A DNA stretch of 64,000 bases from Streptosporangium pseudovulgare (lineage in GTDB: Bacteria; Actinomycetota; Actinomycetes; Streptosporangiales; Streptosporangiaceae), in NCBI RefSeq assembly GCF_014648055.1, contig NZ_BMQJ01000022.1, forward strand, positions 1-64,000. The letters run 5' to 3'. The position numbers and the translations under genes were made by a program. Positions 47,953-56,426 of this stretch are shown piece by piece. The notes under the pieces are model-generated. The model was not told the origin of the DNA and searched no databases. It saw only the letters and a list, made by a program, of their open reading frames with translations. The stretch's first letter is position 1. Each line of letters begins with the position of its first letter.

Positions 47953-48753
47953 ATGCCCAGACCTCTGATCGGCATCACCTCCTACCTCGAGGCCGCCCGC
48001 TGGGGCGACTGGGTCCGCGAGGCCGTCCTGTCCCCGCCCGCCTACGCCCGGGCGGTGGAGCGGGCGGGCGGCGTCCCGGTGCTGCTCCCGTCGCTCGGCC
48101 CCGCCATGGCCGCCGAGCACGCGCGCCACCTCTCCGCGGTGATCCTCACCGGCGGCGGCGAGCTCGACCCCACCCTGTACGGCGCGGCCCGCGACGAACG
48201 GCTCGGCGAGCCCCAGCCCCACCGCGACCGCTTCGAGCTGGCCCTGACCCGCGCCGCCGTCCAGGCCGGCCTGCCCCTGCTGGGCGTCGCCCGGGGCATG
48301 CACGTGCTGAACGTCGCCCAGGGCGGCAGCCTGATCCCGTGGCTTCCCGACGCGGTCGACAGCCATGAGCTCCACACCGGGGGCGGGCACGTCGTCCAGG
48401 TCAGCGTGTTGAGCAGGCTGGGCGGGGCGGTGGGCGACCGCGTCGAGGCGACCGCGCCGCACCGGCAGGCGATCCGGCGGCTCGGCGCCGGCCTGATCCC
48501 CGTGGCCTGGGCCGACGACCAGATCGTCGAGGGCGTCGAGCTGCGGGACCACCCCTTCGGCGTCGGAGTCCAGTGGCACCCCGAGCGCGGCGACGACGAC
48601 CGGCTCGTCGCGGCGCTGGTCGAGGCCGCGGCGCGGCCCGGACCGCGGCCCGGACCGCGGCCCGAAGCCCGATCCGGGGCCGGAACCGAAGCGCCACCAG
48701 GGGTGCGGGACCTGCCCGGCGCCGCCGCGCTGCCGGAGGGGGCCCGGCGATGA
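47953..48753 (+). CDS. Peptidase C26 / PuuD-like glutamine amidotransferase-fold protein lacking the catalytic Cys
   Basis: This 266-aa protein has the class I GATase fold of gamma-glutamyl-GABA hydrolases: ILTGGGELDPTLYG (about 68-81), the elbow region LLGVARGMHVLNVAQGG and the His-Glu part GVQWHPERGDDD (about 203-214). The nucleophile elbow normally reads G-x-C-R-G, but here residue 113 is Ala (codon GCC at 48289-48291). Hydrolase activity is therefore not expected. The C-terminal 40 residues are a Pro/Arg/Gly-rich tail. ATG 47953 follows CACTGGAGAGCC. The stop overlaps the enoyl-CoA hydratase start by 4 nt, so the two are coupled. Confidence 0.85.
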   Translation: MPRPLIGITSYLEAARWGDWVREAVLSPPAYARAVERAGGVPVLLPSLGPAMAAEHARHLSAVILTGGGELDPTLYGAARDERLGEPQPHRDRFELALTRAAVQAGLPLLGVARGMHVLNVAQGGSLIPWLPDAVDSHELHTGGGHVVQVSVLSRLGGAVGDRVEATAPHRQAIRRLGAGLIPVAWADDQIVEGVELRDHPFGVGVQWHPERGDDDRLVAALVEAAARPGPRPGPRPEARSGAGTEAPPGVRDLPGAAALPEGARR

Positions 48754-49541
48754 GGGGATACGAGGACTACGAGAAGCTGAGGATCGACTGGGCCGCCGAC
48801 GGGGTGCTCCGGGTGACGATCAGCGAGCCGCGCAGGCTCAACGCCGTGGACACCGTCGGCCACCGCGAGCTGGCCGGGATCTGGCTCGACGCCGACCGCG
48901 ACGACGCCGTGCGCGCGGTGCTCGTCCGGGGCGAGGGCGAGGCGTTCTCCGCCGGCGGCGACCTCGCGATGATCGAGGAGATGACCCGCGACCACGCCAC
49001 GCGCATGCGCGTCTTCACCGAGGCCCGCGACATCGTCTACAACGTGATCAACTGCTCCAAGCCGATCGTCTCGGCCGTCCAGGGCCCGGCCGTGGGCGCG
49101 GGCCTGGCGGTCGCGCTGCTGGCCGACGTCTCCGTGGCGGGCCGTACGGCGCGTGTCATCGACGGCCACACCCGCCTCGGCGTGGCGGCCGGCGACCACG
49201 CCGCCATCGTCTGGCCGCTGCTGTGCGGGCTGGCCAAGGCCAAGTACCACCTGCTGCTGTGCGAGCCGGTCACCGGGGAGCAGGCCGAGGCGATGGGGCT
49301 GGTCAGCCTGTGCGTGGACGACGACCAGGTGCACGAGCGGGCACTGGAGATCGCCGTACGGCTGGCCGCGGGCTCGGCCGAGGCGATCCGGCTGACCAAG
49401 TACGCGCTCAACAACTGGCTGCGCCTGGCCGGCCCCTCCTTCGACGCCTCCCTGGCCATGGAGTTCCTCGGCTTCACCGGCCCGGACGTGGCCGAGGGGG
49501 TGCGGGCCGTACGGGAGCGGCGCCCGCCGGAGTTCACCTGA
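48750..49541 (+). CDS. Enoyl-CoA hydratase/isomerase (crotonase) family protein
   Basis: The protein is 263 aa. The oxyanion-hole segments are GEAFSAGGDLAMIEEM (about 66-82) and SAVQGPAVGAGLAVALLADVSVAG (about 107-130). The position of the first catalytic Glu in hydratases is occupied by the HTRLGVAAGDHAAIVWP segment, which lacks the usual E-x-x-L-G-x-P-G. It may therefore be a different crotonase reaction. It starts within the upstream stop (ATGA), linking it to the inactive amidotransferase-like protein. Specificity is not readable. Confidence 0.88.
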   Translation: MRGYEDYEKLRIDWAADGVLRVTISEPRRLNAVDTVGHRELAGIWLDADRDDAVRAVLVRGEGEAFSAGGDLAMIEEMTRDHATRMRVFTEARDIVYNVINCSKPIVSAVQGPAVGAGLAVALLADVSVAGRTARVIDGHTRLGVAAGDHAAIVWPLLCGLAKAKYHLLLCEPVTGEQAEAMGLVSLCVDDDQVHERALEIAVRLAAGSAEAIRLTKYALNNWLRLAGPSFDASLAMEFLGFTGPDVAEGVRAVRERRPPEFT

Positions 49542-49658
49542 CGGGCCGGGTGGACCCGCCGGAGCGCCGGCCCCCGTGAAAGCCGGGAGCCCGTCCCGTG
49601 AGAGCCGGGCAGGCCCGGGGAGCCGTCCCCCGGCCGTCGCCCGGGGCGCCCCGCCGGG

Positions 49659-50120
49659 TCAGCCGACCGGTTCGGCGCCCGCCGCGGGGCGGTGCCCGGC
49701 GTGCCGTTCGCCCAGGGCCGCCAGGCCGGGCGCGAAGATGTACCGGACCACGTTCCTGGTCACCTTGGCCTCGTCCGCCCCGCCGTCCGTCTCGAAGACC
49801 GCCGACCACTCCACGAACGCCCGGCCGGTGTCGGTGACGGGGCAGACCCGGTAGACCGCCCGGTACCCCCGGACCGGCAGGGGGCTCTCCAGGATCTCGT
49901 AGGCCGCCGAGCGCGAGTCGTCGTCGAGGGTGAGCAGCCGCTCCCGGAAGAGCCCGCCCGCGCCCTCGATCCGGCGCACCGTGCCCGGACCGCCCCCGCC
50001 CTCCTCGAACACGCAGGAGGAGATCCCGGGCAGCCACTCGGCGAGGTTCCCGAAGTCCCTCAGGTAGCTCCACACCTCGTCCGCGGAGGCGTCGATCACG
50101 GTGCTGGCGTAGGCGGGCAT
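49659..50120 (-). CDS. SRPBCC (polyketide cyclase/dehydrase-like) protein
   Basis: This 153-aa protein has the helix-grip fold pattern: IDASADEVWSYLRDFGNLAEWLPGI at the N-terminus, GTVRRIEGAGGLFRERLLTLDDDSRSAAYEILESPLPVRGYRAVYRV in the middle, and FVEWSAVF then a C-terminal helix. The closing tail is Ala/Gly/Pro-rich. Members bind hydrophobic ligands; no enzymatic residue is clear. It lies 109 nt downstream of the acyl-CoA dehydrogenase gene on the same strand and may be co-transcribed with it. Confidence 0.85.
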   Translation of the reverse strand: MPAYASTVIDASADEVWSYLRDFGNLAEWLPGISSCVFEEGGGGPGTVRRIEGAGGLFRERLLTLDDDSRSAAYEILESPLPVRGYRAVYRVCPVTDTGRAFVEWSAVFETDGGADEAKVTRNVVRYIFAPGLAALGERHAGHRPAAGAEPVG

Positions 50121-50229
50121 CGGCTGCTTCCCCTCGTCGCTGGTCTCACGCTCTTCGCCGTCGTCGGGCCCGGCGGTGATCGCCCGGCCCTGCGGGGAGT
50201 CTGCCCCCCGGGACGGCCCCGCAACCGGG

Positions 50230-51411
50230 TCAGAAGCTCCTGGGCAGTCCCAGCACCCGGGTGGCCAGGTGGTTGAGCAGGAGCTCCTCGGTGACCGGGG
50301 CGACCTTGCCGATGCGGGCGTCGGCCAGCAGCCGCGCCACCGGGTACTCCAGCGAGTAGGCCATGCCGCCCAGCGTCTGGAAGGCCCGGTCGGCGGACTC
50401 CCACGCGGCCTGGGAGGCGGCCAGCTTGGCGATGCCGGCCTCGGTCCCGCAGGGCAGCCCGGCGTCGAACAGCCAGGCGGCCTTGTGGACCATCAGCCTG
50501 GCCAGCTCGATCTTCGCCTTGACCTCGGCGAGGGGGAAGGCGACGGCCTGGTTGGCGCCGATCGGCCGGCCGAAGACCTCCCGCTCCCCGGCGTAGCGCA
50601 CCGCCACCGACAGGGCGACCTCGGCGGCGCCCAGCCCGCCGGCGGCGAGGAGGATCCGCTCGGGGTTGAGGATGTCCCACAGCACCCGCGACCCCTGGTC
50701 CACCTCGCCCACCACGTTCGCCGCGGGCACCCGCAGGCCGTCGACGAAGACCGTGTTGGAGGGGGTGGTGTTGGCGCCCATCTTCGGGATCGGCCGGTAG
50801 GACAGCGATCCGGCGGCGACCGCCTCGGGCACGTTCACCAGCAGGATCGTCAGACCGTGGCTGCGCGGCTTCGCCTCGGCGGCCGGGACGGTCCGGGTGA
50901 CCAGGAGCATCCAGGTCGCGCGCTGCACGCCGGTGATCCAGACCTTCCGGCCGTTGACCACGAACTCGTCGCCGTCGCGGCGGGCGAAGGTGGAGATGCC
51001 CAGGGAGTCGGACCCGGCGTCGGGCTCGGTGAGGGCGAAGCAGGTCTCCACCTCGCCGGTGGCCAGTTTCGGCAGCAGCTCCTCGCGCTGCCGGGGGCTG
51101 CCGTGCCGGGCCAGGGTGAGGGCGCCGAACCCGGGGGTGAGGACGTAGGTGAACGCCGAGCCGCCGGCCGCGCCGGACGCCGACAGGGCCTCGGTGGCCA
51201 CGGCCAGCTCCAGCAGGCCCTGGCCGCCCCCGCCGTACTCCTCAGGTACGGCCAGGCCCAGCCAGCCGCCCCGGGCCAGGTCGTCCCAGACCTCCTGCGG
51301 CCAGCGTTTCTCGGACTCGCAGCGCTGCCAGTAGCCGAGGTCGTAGCGGGCGCAGACGTCGGTGACGCCGCGCTGGACGGCGAGTGCGCTCTCGGGAAGG
51401 GTGAAGTCCAC
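50230..51411 (-). CDS. Acyl-CoA dehydrogenase
   Basis: This 393-aa flavoprotein has a helical N-domain (1-120), a beta domain with the FAD motif CFALTEPDAGSDSLGI (about 123-138) and WITGVQRATWMLLVTRT, and the C-terminal helical domain. A catalytic Glu candidate lies in the SLEYPVARLLADARIGKVAPVTEELLLNHLA end. R-x-x-F-G-x-P-I-G (REVFGRPIGANQAVAF, about 288) is the dimer FAD-binding segment. It oxidises an acyl-CoA to the 2-enoyl-CoA. It is convergent with the crotonase gene, which could use such a product. GTG 51411 gives the family-standard N-terminus. Confidence 0.9.
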   Translation of the reverse strand: MDFTLPESALAVQRGVTDVCARYDLGYWQRCESEKRWPQEVWDDLARGGWLGLAVPEEYGGGGQGLLELAVATEALSASGAAGGSAFTYVLTPGFGALTLARHGSPRQREELLPKLATGEVETCFALTEPDAGSDSLGISTFARRDGDEFVVNGRKVWITGVQRATWMLLVTRTVPAAEAKPRSHGLTILLVNVPEAVAAGSLSYRPIPKMGANTTPSNTVFVDGLRVPAANVVGEVDQGSRVLWDILNPERILLAAGGLGAAEVALSVAVRYAGEREVFGRPIGANQAVAFPLAEVKAKIELARLMVHKAAWLFDAGLPCGTEAGIAKLAASQAAWESADRAFQTLGGMAYSLEYPVARLLADARIGKVAPVTEELLLNHLATRVLGLPRSF

Positions 51412-51580
51412 GGGCGATCAACTCCATTCCGGTCGCGCGATCTTAGAACGAAGTTCTGTTCCCGATCCAGTGCCACGCGCCCGCCGCCCGTCTCCGCCGC
51501 CCGTCTCTTCGGCGCCCGTGCCCGCCGCCCGCGTACCGCCCGCCTTCCGCCCCGCCTTCCGGGCCCGCGTACCGCGCCAC

Positions 51581-51690
51581 CCTCCGGGCCCGCGTACCGC
51601 CCGTTCTCCGGGCCCGCGCGCCGCCCTCCGGGCCCGCGTACCGCCCGTTCTCCGGGCCCGCGCGCCGCCCTCCGGGTCCGCGCGCCGCCG
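51581..51690. repeat. 22/44-bp GC-rich tandem repeats
   Basis: The unit CCTCCGGGCCCGCGTACCGC alternates with a near-copy ending CGCGCCGC. The 44-bp double unit begins at 51581 and 51625, with a partial third copy at 51669. They fill the gap between the divergently placed acyl-CoA dehydrogenase promoter and the methyltransferase 3' end (51412-51697). No gene is supported there. Confidence 0.85.
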
Positions 51691-51697
51691 TACGGGC

Positions 51698-52312
51698 TCA
51701 GCCGGGACGGCCCGCCTCGGCGGCGGGGCGCGGCCGGCGCGCGTGGTAGACGAAGGCCGGCGGCAGGTTGCCCCACACGGTCCGGCCCGCCACGACCTCC
51801 TCGAAGGCGTTCGACAGGCGCCGCCGGAAGCGCCGGGCGGGCGGCAGGTGGCGGGCGAAGCCGTAGGCGAAGGTGGTGAAGGCCGCGTCGGGCCCCATGA
51901 CCGCGCGGACCGCGTCCAGCAGCCCCACCTGGACACCGTCGGGGAACGCCGCCCAGGGCAGGCCGCTCACCACCACGTCGGCGCCGGCCAGCCCGCGTTC
52001 CCGCAGCAAGGAGGGCAGCCGCGCCGCGTCGGCGGCGACGACGTCCACCCGGGGGTGCCGGGCGGCGAGGAGCCCGGCCATCCGGGGGTTGATCTCCACG
52101 GCCAGGTGGTGCCCCCGGCCACCGAGCCGCCGCTGGATCTCCGCCGTGAACACGCCCGTGCCCGCGCCGAGCTCCACCACCACCGGGTCGCCCCGGCGGG
52201 GGATCGGCGCGGTCACCGCCCCGGCGAGCCGGCGCGAGCTGGGAGCCACCGCCCCGACGGTCGCCGGGGAGCGCATCCACTGCCTGAGGAAGAGTGCGGC
52301 GTCACTGCTCAT
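51698..52312 (-). CDS. Class I SAM-dependent methyltransferase (phospholipid N-methyltransferase-like)
   Basis: The protein is 204 aa. Motif I VVVELGAGTGVFTAEIQRRLGGRGHHLAVEINPRMA (about 44-80) binds SAM; VDVVAADAARLP is motif II/III; DVVVSGLPWAAFP is motif IV with the GLPW tetrad seen in PmtA-like lipid methyltransferases. The N-terminal ALFLRQWMRSPATVGAVAPSSRRLA is the amphipathic substrate-side helix of that group. ATG 52312 was chosen by homology. The substrate may be phosphatidylethanolamine or another lipid, as inferred from the motif. It is divergent from the two-component system. Confidence 0.85.
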   Translation of the reverse strand: MSSDAALFLRQWMRSPATVGAVAPSSRRLAGAVTAPIPRRGDPVVVELGAGTGVFTAEIQRRLGGRGHHLAVEINPRMAGLLAARHPRVDVVAADAARLPSLLRERGLAGADVVVSGLPWAAFPDGVQVGLLDAVRAVMGPDAAFTTFAYGFARHLPPARRFRRRLSNAFEEVVAGRTVWGNLPPAFVYHARRPRPAAEAGRPG

Positions 52313-52465
52313 GCAGTGCACCATAGGCGCTGTGAGCTGGGAAATCGCCCCATCGGGCGGCCGGACCCGGCGGCCACTTGGAGGAGGCGGCCGACCTTCC
52401 GGAGGAGGAGCCTCCCCTCCTCCGGGCCTATACCGTGCTGTGTATGCGACTGCGTGACGTGCCAC

Positions 52466-54313
52466 ATGAGATTCCGTGACCCGTCCGCGGCCCCGCGCCC
52501 GGCGCCGGGCGCGGGGCGCCGCGGCTGGGCCGTGGACGTCTGCGTGGCCGCCGCGGCGGTCGCCCTGGACCGGCTCATCTCGGGCGGCACATATTCCGGC
52601 GGCGCCGTCCCGGCGCTGATCACCTGGGGGTTCACCCTGCTGGCCGGGGTGCCCATGGGGTTCGTCCGGCGGTTCCCCCTGACGGTCTGCGCCTTCCTGG
52701 CGGCCGTCCTCGTCGTGTGCGACCAGGTCGGCGCCTACACCGCCAACACCGCGCAGATCCTGCTGTCCGTCGCGGCGGGCGTGGCCGCCCACCGCGGCGA
52801 CCGGCGCCGCGCCGCGGCCGCCGCGGTCCTGGCGGGGGCCGCCACCGCGGTCAACGTGGCCGACCCCGGGATCGCCCTCACCACCGCCTCCTGGTACGTC
52901 CCGGCCGTGGCGGGCGTCATCCCCGTGGCGGTCGGCCGCTACCTGCGCCACCCCATCGAGCCGATGGCCCTGGTGGAGCGGCGTCCCGGCCTTGACCTGC
53001 TGCTCGCGGGCGGCGGGGTGGCCTTCATGGTGCTCGACACCTGGACCAAGTGGCACGACGGGCCGCTGCCGGTGTGGGGGGCGGGCTGGTTCATCATCTG
53101 CTGCGGCCTCACCGCCGGGCTGACGCGCACACTGCCCGGCACGGCCTTCGCCGTACAGGCGCTGCTGGTGCTGATGGCCGACCGCACCGCCGGCTTCGCC
53201 GTCGGTCCGATGCAGGGCCTGTTCCTCGTCACGCTGGGCGTGTTCGCGATGCGGGCCTCCTGGTCGTGGACGGGCGTCGCCTACGTGACCGCCTCCACCG
53301 TCACGGCGCTGAACTTCATCGACGGGGACCTGTCCCAGGTCACCCCGGCCCGGGTGGTCGCGCTGCTGGCGATGGTCGCCGCGCCGGTCGCCATCGGCCG
53401 TTACGTCGGCATCCGCCGGGCCACGACCGAGCTGCGGCTGGCGATGGCCGAGGAGGCCAGGCTGCTCACCGCCGAACGGGCCCGGGCCGACCTGCTGGCC
53501 GAGCGCGAGCGCATCGCCCGCGACGTTCACGACATCGTGGCCCACCACGTCGGGGCCATGGTGCTGCGGGCCGGAGCCGCCCAGTACGCCGCGCCGTCGG
53601 GCCCGGTGGCCGAGGCGCTGGCCGACATCCGCGCCACCGGCCACCAGGTGCTGGAGGACCTGCGCGGCCTGCTCAGCGTGGTGCGCGACCCGGACCTCGT
53701 CCACCCGCCGCTGCTCGACCCCGAGGACGTCGTGCGCGAGGCGGTGGAGCGGATGAACGCGGCCGGGCTGCGGGCGGAGCTGCGCCTCGACCCCGAGGTG
53801 GGGCGGCTGCCCCTGGTGAGCCGGGCCTCGGCGGCCCGGATCGTCCAGGAGGGGCTGACCAACGTCCTCAAGCACGCCGGGCCCGGCACCCCCGTCGCCG
53901 TCGAGCTCACCGTGACCGGCGACGGGCTCGCGGTGGACGTGGTCAACGGCGCGCCCCCGGCCTCCCGTGACGGCGCGCCCCCACACCTCCCGGCGTATCC
54001 GGGCTCGCCGGAGCACCGGGAGGCCCCGGAGGCCCCGGAGACCCCGAAGACCCCGGAGACCGGGGCCCGGGGGCTCCACGACGCCCTGCCCGGCGCCGGA
54101 CAGGGCGTCGCGGGGATGCGCGAGCGGGCCAGGGCGCTGGGCGGGCGGCTGTCCGCCGGCCCCGACGGGGCGGGAGGATGGCGCCTGGCGGTGACGCTCC
54201 CCGCCGACCCCGCGGATCCGGCGGGCCGGGCTGGACGAACCGGCCTGCCGGGACGGACGGGCTGGAACAGGGTGTGCCATGAGGACCGGACGGTCCCGGA
54301 GGAGGCAATGTGA
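52466..54313 (+). CDS. NarL-type sensor histidine kinase with polytopic membrane domain
   Basis: The protein is 615 aa. About ten hydrophobic segments fill residues 20-310. A coiled linker precedes HisKA_3 with the phosphoacceptor His in ERIARDVHDIVAHHVGAM (about 355), followed by LEDLRGLLSVVRDPD. The HATPase domain has RIVQEGLTNVLKHAGPGTPV and a final GMRERARALGGRLSAG, interrupted by a Pro/Glu-rich insertion (about 510-540, units of PEAPETPKTPE). ATG 52466 is in frame, but GTG 52454 is possible. The stop overlaps the regulator start. The signal is unknown. Confidence 0.87.
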   Translation: MRFRDPSAAPRPAPGAGRRGWAVDVCVAAAAVALDRLISGGTYSGGAVPALITWGFTLLAGVPMGFVRRFPLTVCAFLAAVLVVCDQVGAYTANTAQILLSVAAGVAAHRGDRRRAAAAAVLAGAATAVNVADPGIALTTASWYVPAVAGVIPVAVGRYLRHPIEPMALVERRPGLDLLLAGGGVAFMVLDTWTKWHDGPLPVWGAGWFIICCGLTAGLTRTLPGTAFAVQALLVLMADRTAGFAVGPMQGLFLVTLGVFAMRASWSWTGVAYVTASTVTALNFIDGDLSQVTPARVVALLAMVAAPVAIGRYVGIRRATTELRLAMAEEARLLTAERARADLLAERERIARDVHDIVAHHVGAMVLRAGAAQYAAPSGPVAEALADIRATGHQVLEDLRGLLSVVRDPDLVHPPLLDPEDVVREAVERMNAAGLRAELRLDPEVGRLPLVSRASAARIVQEGLTNVLKHAGPGTPVAVELTVTGDGLAVDVVNGAPPASRDGAPPHLPAYPGSPEHREAPEAPETPKTPETGARGLHDALPGAGQGVAGMRERARALGGRLSAGPDGAGGWRLAVTLPADPADPAGRAGRTGLPGRTGWNRVCHEDRTVPEEAM

Positions 54314-55011
54314 TCAGGGTGGTCGTCGCCGACGACCAGGCGCTCGTGCGCGCCGGTGTGCGGATGCTGCTGGAGGCGGCCGGTGACATGGAGGTCTGCG
54401 GGGAGGCGGTGGACGGCGCGCAGGCCGTACGGCTGGCCGAGGGGCTGCGCCCCGACGTGACACTGATGGACCTGCGCATGCCCCGGATGGACGGCCTGGA
54501 GGCCACCCGGCGCGTCCTCGCGGCCTGGCCCGCGGCGCGGATCGTGATCCTCACCACGTTCGCCGAGGACGAGAACGTCTACGCCGCGCTGCGCGCCGGG
54601 GCGATCGGCTTCCTGGTCAAGGACGACGAGCCGGGCCGGATGGTCGACGCGGTGCGCCGGGCGGCCACCGGCGAGCCGCTGCTCGCCCCCTCGGTGCTGC
54701 GCCGCGTCGTGGAGCGGGCGCTGGCCGCCGAGGAGCAGGCCGCCGCGCACGTCCCGGCCGGGCTGACCGACCGGGAACTGGAGGTGCTGGCGCTGGTCGG
54801 GGCGGGCCTGTCCAACGCCGAGATCGCCGACGCGCTGCACGTGGGCGTCACCACGGTCAAGAGCCACGTCTCCACCGCCATGGACAAGCTGGGCGTGCGC
54901 AACCGCACCCAGGCCGCGGTGGTCGCGCACCGGATCGGGCTGGTCGACGCCGGTTTCCGCCCGGTCGGGCATCCGCCCCGGGGCGGATCGGCGCATCCGC
55001 CCCGGGGGTGA
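54310..55011 (+). CDS. NarL/LuxR-family response regulator
   Basis: This 233-aa protein has a receiver domain (1-120) with acidic pair Asp9-Asp10, phospho-acceptor Asp54 in LMDLRMP and conserved Thr/Lys (TTF, KDD). A LuxR-type HTH (about 152-212) has LTDRELEVLALVGAGLSNAEIADALHVGVTTVKSHVSTAMDKLGVRNRTQAAV. GTG 54310 overlaps the kinase stop, so the pair is coupled. The tail has a duplicated HPPRGG. It is the only response regulator in the window and belongs to its own kinase, so it is not obviously the DevR partner of the kinase at 2989. Confidence 0.92.
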   Translation: MIRVVVADDQALVRAGVRMLLEAAGDMEVCGEAVDGAQAVRLAEGLRPDVTLMDLRMPRMDGLEATRRVLAAWPAARIVILTTFAEDENVYAALRAGAIGFLVKDDEPGRMVDAVRRAATGEPLLAPSVLRRVVERALAAEEQAAAHVPAGLTDRELEVLALVGAGLSNAEIADALHVGVTTVKSHVSTAMDKLGVRNRTQAAVVAHRIGLVDAGFRPVGHPPRGGSAHPPRG

Positions 55012-55077
55012 CGACGCGGCGGCCCCTCCACCGCCACGATGTGTCCGGAATCGTTCATCCGAGGAAGGACACCTCTC

Positions 55078-55494
55078 ATGCAGGAGGTCATCGCCAGGCC
55101 GACGGCGGACGGCCGTCCCGTCCCCGCCGGCCTGTTGTACGGCCTGCGCGTCCTGGTCACCGCCCAGGCGGCCGGCCTGATCGTCGCGGCCTCGTTCGCC
55201 GGCCAGGCCGTACGCGGCGGGGAGGCACTGGCCGAGACGCACGTCATGGCCGGGATGGTGGTGCACCTGATCGCGCTGCTGCAGGTCGTCGCCGCCGTGC
55301 TGGTCTGGCGGCCCGGCCGGGGCGCCGGCTGGCCCGCGCTGGCCAGCCTGGGCCTGCTGCTGATCGGCCTGGGCCAGCACTTCAGCTGGGAGATGCTCGG
55401 CACGCACGTGCCCAGCGGGCTGACGCTGTTCGGCCTGGTCGTGGCCGTGCTGATCTGGGCCTGGTCGTCCCGCGCGGCGGTGCGCCGCTCCTGA
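55078..55494 (+). CDS. Small integral membrane protein of unknown function
   Basis: The 138-aa product has four hydrophobic segments (about 25-46, 57-76, 82-99 and 113-132) and short loops. It has no recognised motif besides HVMAGMVVHLIALLQ and GQHFSWEM. The start follows AGGAAGGACACCTCTC. It is 66 nt downstream of the response regulator and is a likely target or third member of that system. Similar four-helix proteins accompany NarL-type systems in actinomycetes. Confidence 0.75.
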   Translation: MQEVIARPTADGRPVPAGLLYGLRVLVTAQAAGLIVAASFAGQAVRGGEALAETHVMAGMVVHLIALLQVVAAVLVWRPGRGAGWPALASLGLLLIGLGQHFSWEMLGTHVPSGLTLFGLVVAVLIWAWSSRAAVRRS

Positions 55495-55565
55495 CAGACC
55501 CGCTTCTGACAGACCCGCTTCTGACCGGCCGGTTCCTGACCGGCCCGCTCCTGACCGAGCCCGCG
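55492..55565. repeat. Five 15-bp tandem repeats starting at a stop codon
   Basis: Units of TGACAGACCCGCTTC / TGACCGGCCCGCTCC begin with the TGA of the membrane protein gene (55492-55494) and repeat from 55507, 55522, 55537 and 55552. Every unit brings a TGA in the same frame, so readthrough would stop repeatedly. The following stretch 55566-55826 is GC-rich spacer with nothing recognised. Confidence 0.85.
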
Positions 55566-55826
55566 TCGCGCGCCGTCCCCGGCGGGCGTGCGGAAGACCC
55601 CCGCGCCGCCGTGGTCCCCCCGGGACCGCGGCGTTTCGGCGTGCCCGGCGCCGGGCCGTCCGGACCGGTGCGATCCGGCGGGACCTGGCACCGTACGGGG
55701 CGGGCCGGGCGGGGACGCCGCCGGAAGGAGGGGGGAGGCCGCGGGCCGTACCCGTAACAGGGATACGGTTCGCGCATGCCCCGCACAGGTAGGGTCGGCA
55801 TCAAGTACGGGAGGGGAGACATACCG

Positions 55827-56423
55827 GTGAATCCGGAAGCATCGGAAACCGAGGACCGTATCTGGACGGTCCCCAACGCGCTCAGCCTGGCCAGGCTCCT
55901 GGGTGTGCCGGTCTTTCTGTGGCTGGTGCTGGGCCCCAAGGCCGACGGCTGGGCCGTCGGGCTGCTGATGCTGGCCGGCTTCTCCGACTGGCTGGACGGC
56001 AAGATCGCCCGGGCGTGGAACCAGACCAGCAGACTCGGCCGCCTGCTGGACCCGCTGGCCGACCGCCTCTACATCCTGGCGACCCTGCTCGGCCTGGCCC
56101 TGCGCGACATCATCCCCTGGTGGCTGGCACTGGCGATCCCGCTGCGCGACGTCATGATGCTGGGCATCCCGCCCATCCTGCGCCGCCTCGGGTACGGCCC
56201 GGCGCTGCCGGTGCACTTCCTCGGCAAGGCCGCCACCGCCAACCTGCTCTACGCCTTCCCCCTGCTGTTCCTGGCCCACCACGACGCGTGGTACGCCGGT
56301 CCGGCCCGGATCGTCGGCTGGTCGCTGGCCATCTGGGGCACGGGCCTGTACTGGTGGTCGGGAGTGCTGTATTGGGTACAGGTGCGGCAGCTCGTCAAAG
56401 GAGCCAAACGCCTTAAGAGGTGA
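55827..56423 (+). CDS. CDP-alcohol phosphatidyltransferase (PgsA-like)
   Basis: This 198-aa integral membrane enzyme has the family motif D-G-x2-A-R-x8-G-x3-D-x3-D, read as DGKIARAWNQTSRLGRLLDPLAD (about 57-79), plus five to six membrane helices. GTG 55827 follows GGGAGGGGAGAC; ATG 55776 is an alternative with a poorer context. It transfers a phosphatidyl group from CDP-diacylglycerol to an alcohol (glycerol-3-phosphate or inositol phosphate). In Mycobacterium a pgsA2 gene (Rv1822) also lies shortly before garA, so the order is conserved. The exact alcohol is unknown. Confidence 0.88.
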   Translation: MNPEASETEDRIWTVPNALSLARLLGVPVFLWLVLGPKADGWAVGLLMLAGFSDWLDGKIARAWNQTSRLGRLLDPLADRLYILATLLGLALRDIIPWWLALAIPLRDVMMLGIPPILRRLGYGPALPVHFLGKAATANLLYAFPLLFLAHHDAWYAGPARIVGWSLAIWGTGLYWWSGVLYWVQVRQLVKGAKRLKR

Positions 56424-56426
56424 TTC

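Noticed and set aside
51362..52465. Long N-terminal extension of the sensor kinase at 52466
   Set aside because: The extension is Pro/Arg-rich, runs through tandem repeats and the antisense of the methyltransferase gene, and adds no domain.
54310..55011. Treating this NarL-type regulator as the missing DevR partner of the kinase at 2989
   Set aside because: It overlaps its own kinase gene by 4 nt, is 50 kb away from the island, and no DosR-like box precedes it.
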